Shown here: in pieces, positions 9,143 to 17,278 of the stretch
How the letters are laid out: every line of letters begins with the position of its first letter
Numbering within the stretch: the stretch's first letter is position 1
Assembly: GCA_019359395.1 (NCBI GenBank)
Contig: JAHHHK010000004.1
Span: 124,001 to 188,000, forward strand
Direction of reading: 5' to 3'
Origin: Komarekiella atlantica HA4396-MV6
GTDB taxonomy: Bacteria; Cyanobacteriota; Cyanobacteriia; Cyanobacteriales; Nostocaceae
DNA length: 64,000 nt
Program-made: the position numbers and the translations under genes
The notes under the pieces: generated by a model
What the model saw: the letters and a program-made list of their open reading frames with translations, nothing else
Told to the model about the DNA's origin: nothing
The model's database searches: none

Positions 9143-9285
9143 ATCTCTTGCATAAATGCTTAAATTGTCATGTTGAGCGGAGCGAAACATCTGAGTGAGA
9201 TTCTTTCCTGCGGAACGCTACGCGAACCCTCCACTACGTTCCGCTCAGAATGACACTAATAGTTTTCTGACTTTTGCAAGAGGTT
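9143..9285. mobile_element. Short MITE-like element
   Basis: The ends are ATCTCTTGCATAAA and its imperfect inverse TTTTGCAAGAGGT. Inner arms GTCATGTTGAGCGGAGCG and CGTTCCGCTCAGAATGAC pair imperfectly, so the whole element can fold into a long hairpin. It resembles the ends of the elements at 7089 and 55490. Confidence 0.6.
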
Positions 9286-9384
9286 TATTGTATCCTCCTA
9301 TTTAGTTATATCATCCTATAGATACGTTCCTGGGATACAGCATCTACAGTAAACAGTAATAGGATATTAGGAGATTTAGAATTC

Positions 9385-10143
9385 ATGCCTGACGAGCAAC
9401 GGTTAGAGGAGCAATTGCTATCACAAGAAGCTGAGAGAATGGTATCTCATCAGATAGATAAAGCAGAAAAAATTGATATAGATGTGCAAACAGATATATT
9501 AAAAATAGTTCAGGGACAAGCAGATGGAGTTTCAGTTAGCGGTCAAGGATTGATCATAAAAGAAGATATCCGTGTACAGGAAATTAAACTGCAAACGGAT
9601 AGTATTGCCATTAATCCTTTAAGTGCTCTTTTTGGTCAAATAAAACTCAACCAACCAGTAAATACCATTGCTCGTGTTGTACTCACAGAAACAGATATTA
9701 ATCGTGCTTTAAGCTCAGACTTTGTTCGTAGCAAGTTGCAAAGTTATGATTTGAAAGTAGATAGTGAAATTGTGAGTTTAAAGCCGCAAGAGATTCAGAT
9801 GTTTTTACCTGGTAGTGGCAAACTAGAATTCAGCATAAAAGTGTTGTTAAAAGAAATGGGCAATACTCGCCCGTTAAGTTTTACGGGAATGGTTCGCCCA
9901 CGCACTCATTCACAACCTTTGACGCTAGAAAGTTTTAACTGTACTCAGGGTGAGGGTGTTTCTATAGAGCTAGTTGTCGCAATGATGCAAAAAATCAAAG
10001 AATTGGTAAACTTACCATTTTTCAAATGGGAAGATATGGTATTTCGGATTAAAGATTTGGAAGTAGAAAAGGGAATGATGACACTGATGATAGAAACTCA
10101 AGTCAGGCAAATACCATCATCGTCAAATGTCGTATCTCCTTAG
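9385..10143 (+). CDS. DUF2993 (LmeA-like) protein
   Basis: A 252-residue protein without a signal peptide that matches the DUF2993 family. It has alternating beta-strands, the LTETDINRALSSDFV helix typical of the family, and a C-terminal DMVFRIKDLEVEKGMMTL strand pair. Mycobacterial LmeA binds phospholipid, so a lipid-binding role is the family-based guess. It sits directly upstream of the carotenoid ketolase gene on the same strand (104 bases apart) and may be co-transcribed with it. Confidence 0.75.
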   Translation: MPDEQRLEEQLLSQEAERMVSHQIDKAEKIDIDVQTDILKIVQGQADGVSVSGQGLIIKEDIRVQEIKLQTDSIAINPLSALFGQIKLNQPVNTIARVVLTETDINRALSSDFVRSKLQSYDLKVDSEIVSLKPQEIQMFLPGSGKLEFSIKVLLKEMGNTRPLSFTGMVRPRTHSQPLTLESFNCTQGEGVSIELVVAMMQKIKELVNLPFFKWEDMVFRIKDLEVEKGMMTLMIETQVRQIPSSSNVVSP

Positions 10144-10247
10144 TAGTAGAAACAGCTACAAAAGCTAATTTTTGTACCTAATGAGTGATGTAAAATTAGG
10201 AAAAACTTCTTAATATTAGAAAGCTAGCGCATTCTAAAATCACAATT

Positions 10248-11942
10248 ATGCAAGAATACGACATTGTAATTATTGGTGCAGGACACAATGGTTTAGTTTG
10301 TGCTGCTTATTTGCTAAAAGCTGGCTATAGTGTTCTGCTGCTGGAAAAGCGTTCTGTTCCAGGTGGTGCGGCAACAACTGAAGAATGTTTACCGCAAGAA
10401 GCTCCTGGATTTAAATTTAACTTATGCGCTATTGATCATGAATTTATCCACCTAGGGCCAGTTGTAGAAGAATTAGAACTGGAAAAATATGGCTTGGAAT
10501 ATTTAGAGTGCGACCCAGTTGTTTTTTGTCCTCATCCTGATGGCAAATATTTTTTAGGCCATAAGTCGCTGGATAAAACTTGTGCAGAGATTGCCCGTTA
10601 CAGTGAGCGCGACGCCAAAAAGTATGCAGAATATACAGATTATTGGCAACGGGCGTTGGGTGCAATGATTCCGATGTTTAATGCACCGCCAAAGTCAGTT
10701 ATAGATATCCTTGGTAACTACGACATCACAAAACTGAAAGATTTATTTTCAGTAATTGGTTCTCCAAACAAAACGCTGGACTTTATTCGCACCATGCTAA
10801 CCAGCGCTGAAGATTTACTTAACGAGTGGTTTGAGGAGGAATTTGTCAAAGCACCTTTGGCTAGACTTGCATCAGAACTGGGTGCACCGCCATCGCAAAA
10901 AACTATTGCTGTTGGTGCAATTATGATGGCAATGCGTCACGACCCAGGTATGGCTAGACCTCGTGGCGGTACTGGCGCACTTGTGCAAGCTTTGGTGAAT
11001 TTAGTCAAAAGTAAAGGTGGTGTCATCCTGACAGACCAGCATGTTGAGAAAATTTTAATTGATGATAAAAAAGCAGTTGGTGTACGGGTTGCTGGTGGTA
11101 CAGAATATCGCGCTAAGTCTGGAGTAATTTCTAATATCGATGCTAAGCGGTTGTTTTTACAAATGACTGATAAGAGCGATATCGATGCAGCCGACCCAAA
11201 TTTATGGGAAAGATTGGAACGCCGCATCGTTAATAATAATGAAACTATCCTCAAGATAGATTTAGCTTTAGATGAACCGCTGCGTTTTCCATACCACGCA
11301 CACAAAGATGAATATCTCACCGGCTCTATCTTGATTGCAGATTCCGTTGCTCACGTGGAACAGGCTCATAGTAAATGTACCTTGGGAGAGATTCCCGATT
11401 CTGACCCCTCTATGTATGTGGTGATGCCTAGTGCTCTTGATCCTACATTAGCACCACCAGGCAAGCACACCCTGTGGATTGAGTATTTCGCTCCTTATCA
11501 AATTGCAGGTGCAGAGGGTACTGGTTTAAAAGGTACTGGTTGGACGGATGAGTTGAAAAACAAAGTTGCAGACAGGGTGATAGACAAGTTGGCAACCTAT
11601 GCACCAAATGTGAAAGATGCGACTATTGCGCGTCGTGTGGAAAGTCCAGCAGAATTAGGAGAAAGATTAGGTGCGTACAAAGGCAATTACTACCATGTTG
11701 ACATGACACTAGATCAAATGGTGTTTTTCCGTCCTTTGCCAGAAATAGCAAATTACAAAACCCCAATTGACAATTTATTTTTGACTGGTGCAGGGACGCA
11801 TCCAGGTGGTTCTATCTCTGGAATGCCAGGACGCAACTGTGCTCGTGTGTTTTTGCAAGCTAAGCATCCAATTAGCCAGACTTTAAAGGATGCAAGAGAT
11901 TCCATCAAGTCAACGGTAGAGTCAGTTTTTGGCATTAGTTGA
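10248..11942 (+). CDS. crtO: Beta-carotene ketolase, CrtO type
   Basis: A 564-residue FAD-dependent enzyme of the phytoene desaturase superfamily. It has an N-terminal dinucleotide-binding motif (IVIIGAGHNGLVCA) and a C-terminal FAD/substrate motif (LFLTGAGTHPGGSISGMPGR). Both are typical of CrtO, which adds a keto group to beta-carotene to make echinenone. Length and motifs match the CrtO of Nostoc relatives rather than CrtI or the cyanobacterial CrtP/CrtQ desaturases. The other possibility, a CrtO-like protein with a different substrate, cannot be excluded by sequence alone. Confidence 0.85.
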   Translation: MQEYDIVIIGAGHNGLVCAAYLLKAGYSVLLLEKRSVPGGAATTEECLPQEAPGFKFNLCAIDHEFIHLGPVVEELELEKYGLEYLECDPVVFCPHPDGKYFLGHKSLDKTCAEIARYSERDAKKYAEYTDYWQRALGAMIPMFNAPPKSVIDILGNYDITKLKDLFSVIGSPNKTLDFIRTMLTSAEDLLNEWFEEEFVKAPLARLASELGAPPSQKTIAVGAIMMAMRHDPGMARPRGGTGALVQALVNLVKSKGGVILTDQHVEKILIDDKKAVGVRVAGGTEYRAKSGVISNIDAKRLFLQMTDKSDIDAADPNLWERLERRIVNNNETILKIDLALDEPLRFPYHAHKDEYLTGSILIADSVAHVEQAHSKCTLGEIPDSDPSMYVVMPSALDPTLAPPGKHTLWIEYFAPYQIAGAEGTGLKGTGWTDELKNKVADRVIDKLATYAPNVKDATIARRVESPAELGERLGAYKGNYYHVDMTLDQMVFFRPLPEIANYKTPIDNLFLTGAGTHPGGSISGMPGRNCARVFLQAKHPISQTLKDARDSIKSTVESVFGIS

Positions 11943-11994
11943 GCAGGATGTATGCATAAATGCGTACATTAATTGAATGTAAAGAATAATTCCC

Positions 11995-12096
11995 GGAGTT
12001 CTGAGTTCAGAGCTAGAAGTGTCGAGTTGCAAGCTTGAAGTTCTGAGTTTTGATCTCGGAGTTTCGGGTTTTGAGTTTGAAGTGTCGAGTTTTGAG
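11995..12096. repeat. Degenerate GAGTT-rich short repeat tract
   Basis: The tract repeats variants of GAAGTTCTGAGTTTTGA and GAAGTGTCGAGTT with roughly 14-21-base spacing. It lies between crtO and the next gene. A minus-strand 66-codon frame here is produced by the repeat and is not considered a gene. Confidence 0.6.
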
Positions 12097-12251
12097 AGCG
12101 ATCGCGCGCTACATAGCAACATGAATTATCCTAAAAACTTAGGAGCAATTTATAAGTCTTCCTTTGTAAACAGGCAAAGTCATACTTATAACAGGTGACA
12201 AACAGAACCGAAAACTGATGAAATAATAGTGGTGTTTCCTGTGCTGGAGTA

Positions 12252-13355
12252 ATGACACGCGTTTTAATTTTAGGAGGACGGGGGCGAATTGGTAGCAGTG
12301 TTGCTCAGGATTTAGCCACCCACACGCAGGCACAGATTACGATCACTGGGCGTTCCCCAGAGATAGGAAAGGCCGTTAACTTGACTTCGGCCGGACAAGT
12401 ACAGTTTTTGATCTTGGATTTGGCAGAAGTTGATAAGCTAAGGGAAGCGATCGCAAACTCTGACTTAGTTATCCACTGTGCTGGGCCATTTCACTACCGA
12501 GATACTAATGTTCTTGAAACCTGTATTGCCCAAGGCGTTAACTATGTAGATGTCAGCGACCATCGTTCTTATACTAGTAAGGCTCTTAATTATCAAGAAC
12601 AAGCCGCTGCTGCTGGCGTCACGGCGATTATTAACACTGGCATTTTCCCAGGCATTTCTAATAGCATGGTACGTCAAGGTATCGAGCAATTTGATGAAGC
12701 ACAAAAGATTCATCTGAGTTATTTAGTTTCTGGTTCTGGTGGTGCTGGTGTTACAGTGATGCGGACAACTTTTCTGGGGTTGCAGCGTCCTTTTGATGCA
12801 TGGATAGATGGCAAATGGCAAGAAGTACAGCCTTATAGTGAACGCGAAGCTGTTAACTTTCTACCTCCCTATGGACGTACGGGAGTTTACTGGTTTGATA
12901 TGCCGGAAACTTTCACATTACCCCACGCTTTCTCATCAGTCAAAACCGTAATTACTAAGTTTGGCTCAGTTCCCGATTTTTACAATCACATGACTTGGAT
13001 CACAGCTCATGTATTTCCTAAATGGTTAATGCAGAAACGTAGCACTATTGAATTTTTATCTCATGTTAGTCATTTAATGACTGATGTTACCAATCGTTTT
13101 ACTGGTATTGGGGTAGCAGTTCGCTCCGAAGTGACAGGTCAAAAGAACGGTAAAACAGCCGTATTTTGTTCAGACTTAGTACATGAAAATACAGCAATGG
13201 CTTCTGGTTGTGGTACGGGTAGTATTGCTCAATTATTGCTAGAGGGAAAACTCAAGAAACCAGGTGTTTTTGCTGTGGAAGAAGCACTACCAACAAATTT
13301 GTTTGAGTATACAATGCAAAATCGAGGAATTAAGATTCATCACAGTTGGTTATAG
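12252..13355 (+). CDS. Saccharopine dehydrogenase-like NAD(P)-binding protein
   Basis: The 367-residue protein begins with a Rossmann motif (VLILGGRGRIGSSVAQDL), followed by the VIHCAGPF and NYVDVSD motifs found in the saccharopine dehydrogenase-like family. This family includes reductases acting on amino acids, lipids and other substrates; nothing here fixes the substrate. It follows crtO on the same strand with a 309-base gap that contains the GAGTT repeat, so a functional link to carotenoids is only suggested by position. Confidence 0.75.
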   Translation: MTRVLILGGRGRIGSSVAQDLATHTQAQITITGRSPEIGKAVNLTSAGQVQFLILDLAEVDKLREAIANSDLVIHCAGPFHYRDTNVLETCIAQGVNYVDVSDHRSYTSKALNYQEQAAAAGVTAIINTGIFPGISNSMVRQGIEQFDEAQKIHLSYLVSGSGGAGVTVMRTTFLGLQRPFDAWIDGKWQEVQPYSEREAVNFLPPYGRTGVYWFDMPETFTLPHAFSSVKTVITKFGSVPDFYNHMTWITAHVFPKWLMQKRSTIEFLSHVSHLMTDVTNRFTGIGVAVRSEVTGQKNGKTAVFCSDLVHENTAMASGCGTGSIAQLLLEGKLKKPGVFAVEEALPTNLFEYTMQNRGIKIHHSWL

Positions 13356-13485
13356 CCGAAAATTAATATGCCTTGCGGTAGAAGGAAGAACTGTACCTAA
13401 ACACTTAGTATGCCTTTGAGCCTTGTGGATGGAATTTATTTATACACGACGAAGGCTCATAATAAAAAATTAGGAGGTTTTTTCC

Positions 13486-13872
13486 ATGCAAAAAATTCTA
13501 TTGACTTGCAAGCAAGTTTTACGTTCTACCTTTTTGGTTTTTGGCTTAATAATGTTTATTAGCTTGTCGAGTTCATTCATTTTTATTCAGCAAGCTAATG
13601 CAACTACACTTGAAGAATTAAAGCTAGTACCTCCAGAGTATAAACCAAATTCTCAAGAAAAAATTAACCGTGCTTACGAATATGATCCAGGTGTCGGTGT
13701 TTTAGAAGAAGAACGACAAGAAGCTTATGAGCAAGCGGTAAAAGATGGAGAGAATCTTAATACTATGGAAAAGGCATACGAAAGGAATGTGAAGGCTGAA
13801 AACGAAGGAAAGCCTCAAGACAGTATCGTTGAGAAAGCGAAAGAAGTTATTGGTAATGTAACAGCAAAATAA
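13486..13872 (+). CDS. Small secreted protein, unknown function
   Basis: A 128-residue protein with a clear signal peptide (basic start, hydrophobic core around residues 14-33, likely cleavage after QQANA). The mature part is charged and helical, with Tyr/Glu-rich segments such as INRAYEYDPGVGVLEEERQEAYEQ. A strong ribosome-binding site (AGGAGG, 8 bases before ATG) suggests high expression. I do not recognise a named family; comparable small exported proteins occur in cyanobacteria. A hairpin lies about 100 bases downstream. Confidence 0.75.
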   Translation: MQKILLTCKQVLRSTFLVFGLIMFISLSSSFIFIQQANATTLEELKLVPPEYKPNSQEKINRAYEYDPGVGVLEEERQEAYEQAVKDGENLNTMEKAYERNVKAENEGKPQDSIVEKAKEVIGNVTAK

Positions 13873-13969
13873 AAATATTAGGATGTTCAGAAGATACTTA
13901 AATTTGTAATTGAGGTGTCTCTTGAATCCTGATATTTTGCAGTATTTTCAACTAGCTAATAACTTAACC

Positions 13970-13994
13970 AGCCTGGAACTCGAAGTTCCAGGCT
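13970..13994. terminator. Hairpin downstream of the small secreted protein gene
   Basis: A perfect 11-bp stem (AGCCTGGAACT / AGTTCCAGGCT) with a 3-base loop. It has no T tract, so termination is uncertain. The remaining gap 13873-14242 shows no gene. Confidence 0.45.
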
Positions 13995-14242
13995 AATTGC
14001 TAAAGTCTCCTCAATGAAGACTGATAAAAGACTCCGCTTTATTGGAGTTGGGATATAAAAGAGGTGTTATGCCAACTACTAAGGCTATATCTGCAATTGT
14101 AAATCTACGTCCTCAGCAATCGCATAATACGCCAAAAATTCACTTGCTGTCCTCACAAGTTTCTCAAATTGTTCTCATATCATCTTAACAGTGAGACTCG
14201 CAACATCCTGAAGAGACGGAGGCTCATTTCACTTGCACCTAT

Positions 14243-15187
14243 ATGATTCCTCAGCTGATTGGGTTGCAGATCGTTTTACCATTTGTTCTGATTGCGTGGC
14301 TAGCGATCGCACCGCCCCACAATTTCCTGGGTGTTTCGCTACAGGCCTTCGTAACAGCATTGACCTTATTTGCGATCGCCCGCATGGGAGTCTGGGTTTT
14401 TCCGCCTTGGTGGACACCTTATGTCTATGGGCTGCTCTTTATCGTTGCCTTAGTAGTTCGGCAACACAAGCTCCAGCGAAAGCTGCCGTCTAGCTGGCTC
14501 GGCTGGATTGCCATCATCGGTTTGGTTGCTTTTGGGGTTTTTGCAGGCAACGAAGCCGTGCAAAGTTGGGCAGGTCAGTTTCCGCCCCCGATTCCTGCTG
14601 TGGATCTCGTCTTTCCGCTGCGGGGTGGTAATTATCTGATCGTTAATGGTGGCAACGGCACACGGATTAATGCACATGTAAAGACATTGGACGAATCAGT
14701 TCCGCGTTTTCGGGCTTATCGGGGCAATAGCTACGGAGTCGATATTGTCGAGATTGATTCATTGGGCTTGCGAGCAAAAGGGTTAGCTCCCAGAGATCCG
14801 GCTGCTTACCATATTTATGGTAAGTCGGTGTTAGCTCCCTGTCCGGGTCAGATCGTTCAAGCGATCGACGGCTTTCCAGATATGACGATTCCACAGACTG
14901 ATCCGGTGAATCGCGCGGGTAATCATGTCATTCTACGCTGTGGTAATATCGATGTCTTGCTTGCCCATTTTCGTCCCCAGAGTCTTTTGGTTCAGACTGG
15001 AACAGTTGTCAAGGTTGGCGATCGCATTGCCGAGGTAGGAAACTCCGGTGTCAGCGACGAACCCCACCTGCACGTTCATGCCCAGCGTCCCGGATCTTCT
15101 GTGGCTCCGTTTTCCGGCGATCCGTTGCCGATGCGTTTCAATGAACGCTTTCTCATTCGCAGTGATCGCGTGACCATGCCCAAATAG
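14243..15187 (+). CDS. Membrane-anchored M23-family peptidase-like protein
   Basis: The N-terminal third (residues 1-115) has about four membrane segments. The C-terminal half carries an M23/LytM-like domain with GVDIVEI (the region of the first metal ligand), VLAPCPGQIV, LLAHF, and the HxH-type motif PHLHVHAQRPG. Such domains cut or bind peptidoglycan peptides. The first His expected before the GxD motif is replaced (NSYGVD), so metal binding may be incomplete and the enzyme could be inactive. The gene looks more GC-rich than its neighbours by eye, which may indicate transfer. Confidence 0.75.
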   Translation: MIPQLIGLQIVLPFVLIAWLAIAPPHNFLGVSLQAFVTALTLFAIARMGVWVFPPWWTPYVYGLLFIVALVVRQHKLQRKLPSSWLGWIAIIGLVAFGVFAGNEAVQSWAGQFPPPIPAVDLVFPLRGGNYLIVNGGNGTRINAHVKTLDESVPRFRAYRGNSYGVDIVEIDSLGLRAKGLAPRDPAAYHIYGKSVLAPCPGQIVQAIDGFPDMTIPQTDPVNRAGNHVILRCGNIDVLLAHFRPQSLLVQTGTVVKVGDRIAEVGNSGVSDEPHLHVHAQRPGSSVAPFSGDPLPMRFNERFLIRSDRVTMPK

Positions 15188-15247
15188 AAAAGAGGCTGAT
15201 ACCTTGAACAGAATTAGCTACCAAATTACGAATCATTACAAGAAGGG

Positions 15248-16087
15248 ATGAGGAAAATGATTGCAAAAATTTTCCTCGGCATTGGGGTATTGCTGGCGAT
15301 CGCATTCATAGTTCTAGTTATCATCCAGGTAAGAAACGAACAAGAAGTTGAGAGGATTTGGCGATCGCTCGAATCTTCACCAGCAGAAAATCGTTTCACT
15401 AAAGATATGGTTGCAGAATTACCTGCACCTGTACAGCGCTACTTTTTACATAGCATTGCATTGGGAACTCCTCTTGCTTCTTCTGTCAGCTTGGAAATGA
15501 GTGGCAGTTTTAGGATGGCACAGGATAAACCGTGGATACCGATGCGAGCAAAACAGATTACTTCAGCACTTAAAGGATTTGTTTGGAAAGCAGTTATTGG
15601 TGGCGGTTTATTTAATTTTATGGGAGCAGATTGCTATGCAAACAAGTCGGGTCGAATGCGCTTTTCCCTCTGGGGAATAATTCCGTTAGTAAATGCCCAT
15701 AGTCCTGATATTACTCGCTCTAGCATTGGACGATTCGCAGGAGAATTTTTCTGGCTACCTTCTGCTTTGCTACCTCAACGCAACATAGCTTGGAAAGCAA
15801 TTGATGAGAGGACTATCCAAGCTAGTTTAAAGATTGATGGTGAACCGATAACGCTGACACTGGTTACAGATCTTGATGGCAAATTGCTGAAGCTTTCTTT
15901 CCCACGTTGGGGAGAACACAAGGAGGATGGTAGTTATAATTACATTCCCTTTGGCGGAGAATTTCAAGAAGAATACACATTTAGCGGATTTACAATTCCC
16001 TCCCAGATAAGTGCAGGCTGGTGGATTGGGACGGATCGTTACTCAGAGTTCTTTCGAGCAAAGATTGAGCGGGCTGAATTTCGTTGA
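15248..16087 (+). CDS. DUF6544-like membrane-anchored protein
   Basis: A 279-residue protein with one N-terminal membrane helix (residues about 5-27). A domain rich in beta strands follows, with the ELPAPVQRYF segment typical of the DUF6544/DUF6920 group and a C-terminal SAGWWIGTDRYSEFFRAKI strand. Function is unknown. An alternative start is the ATG at 15257. It follows the M23 gene with 60 bases between, so the two may be co-transcribed. Confidence 0.65.
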   Translation: MRKMIAKIFLGIGVLLAIAFIVLVIIQVRNEQEVERIWRSLESSPAENRFTKDMVAELPAPVQRYFLHSIALGTPLASSVSLEMSGSFRMAQDKPWIPMRAKQITSALKGFVWKAVIGGGLFNFMGADCYANKSGRMRFSLWGIIPLVNAHSPDITRSSIGRFAGEFFWLPSALLPQRNIAWKAIDERTIQASLKIDGEPITLTLVTDLDGKLLKLSFPRWGEHKEDGSYNYIPFGGEFQEEYTFSGFTIPSQISAGWWIGTDRYSEFFRAKIERAEFR

Positions 16088-16261
16088 GTAACTCAAAAGA
16101 ATCAGTAAAAGCGAGGTTAAAAGGGTATTATACCAACTTTACTAGATCGGATTATACCAGTGCATACAGTAGTACCAGTTGATATTTATTTGCCAGGTTG
16201 TCCACCTGATGCAACTCGGATTAAAGCGGTATTATACCATTTCATGAAAAATCTGATGCGG

Positions 16262-16347
16262 ATGTAGGTTGGGTTGAGGTACGAAACCCAACCCTCAAAG
16301 TCTTGTAATTGTTGGGTTTCACTTCGTTCAACCCAACCTACGCATCT
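16262..16347. repeat. Interspersed inverted repeat (GTTGGGTT type)
   Basis: Arms starting GATGTAGGTTGGGTTGAGG and ending CAACCCAACCTACGCATC pair imperfectly and enclose two further AACCCAAC blocks. This repeat type is common between genes in filamentous cyanobacteria. The remainder of 16088-16508 shows no gene. Confidence 0.7.
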
Positions 16348-16508
16348 GTTTCATTCTTTTCTGGAATTGGTGTAAGAGCTACTGTTAAGGGGAGAAAAAC
16401 CGCAGCTAGAAGAATGTGAATTTATTAAGTTTGGTTAACTTCACAAGTTATTCAGATTCTTTATTTAAGTTCAAAGTGAAGTAACTACAAAAAAATTTCG
16501 GAGCAATT

Positions 16509-16961
16509 ATGACAGTTAATTATCGAGAAAGAATCATTGCTCTTTGGGTAGTATTTCTACTAGGAACACTGTTTCATACACAACTGGGTTTAATACCGCT
16601 TTTTCACGGTTTACCTGTTATCGAATCTCAAAAAGCCACAAACATCAATGATATTTCTGGAATTCTGTGGTTGATGTTGGGCTTTTTTATGCTACCAATG
16701 CTAGCAATTATTGCCACTACTTTTACTGATTCAAAGCGTTATCGAATCATTCATTTTGGCTTAACTGTCTTTTACAGCATTATGAACTTACTACATGTAA
16801 TTTTAGATTTATTTGTCCAGCCAGTTCTCTGGTATCAGATAGCCTTGATGGTGCTTTTATTCTTAGTGAGTTTATTATTAAATATTACTGCTTTTCAATG
16901 GATGCAGCTACACAATAGGGCTAATAAATCACAGCAAAATCTAGAAAGCTCACATTTTTAG
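16509..16961 (+). CDS. Small four-helix membrane protein, unknown function
   Basis: The 150-residue protein has four predicted membrane segments (about residues 9-29, 49-69, 80-103, 109-130) and short charged ends. A SD-like GGAG sits 6 bases before the ATG. No family or motif is recognised. It is isolated: a repeat lies upstream and the gene downstream is on the opposite strand. The following gap 16962-17278 holds no recognisable gene. Confidence 0.6.
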   Translation: MTVNYRERIIALWVVFLLGTLFHTQLGLIPLFHGLPVIESQKATNINDISGILWLMLGFFMLPMLAIIATTFTDSKRYRIIHFGLTVFYSIMNLLHVILDLFVQPVLWYQIALMVLLFLVSLLLNITAFQWMQLHNRANKSQQNLESSHF

Positions 16962-17278
16962 TTGAGAAAGATGGAGGTATTGTTAATGAAGTTTGGCGAG
17001 ATTAGGAAACATCAGTAAGACTATCTGACCAGTCTAGGGATTGTGTAGGCTGTGTTTCTACCCATCTTTAATCTGCAATCCTACTTGCGCTGGATCAAAA
17101 TTTTGGGGAAAATGAGTACTGCGTTGGCGTAGCCCCTTGTATCTGGGGAAGGTAAAAACCCCACACGCCACTTGCTCCTCTTGGCTACAAGCTAAGACCG
17201 CAGTGGCTCCCCTTGTGGGCGGCTTGGCTTTTCTGTTCCCTGTTAAGAGTTCTCTGTACACTTTTATTTACCCGAAGT

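Noticed and set aside
14233-14493. An overlapping 86-codon plus-strand frame at the start of the M23 gene
   Set aside because: It overlaps the membrane-anchored M23 gene in another frame and has no supporting features.
17058-17261. A 67-codon minus-strand frame before the helicase 3' end
   Set aside because: It lies over interspersed repeat sequence and has no recognisable protein features.
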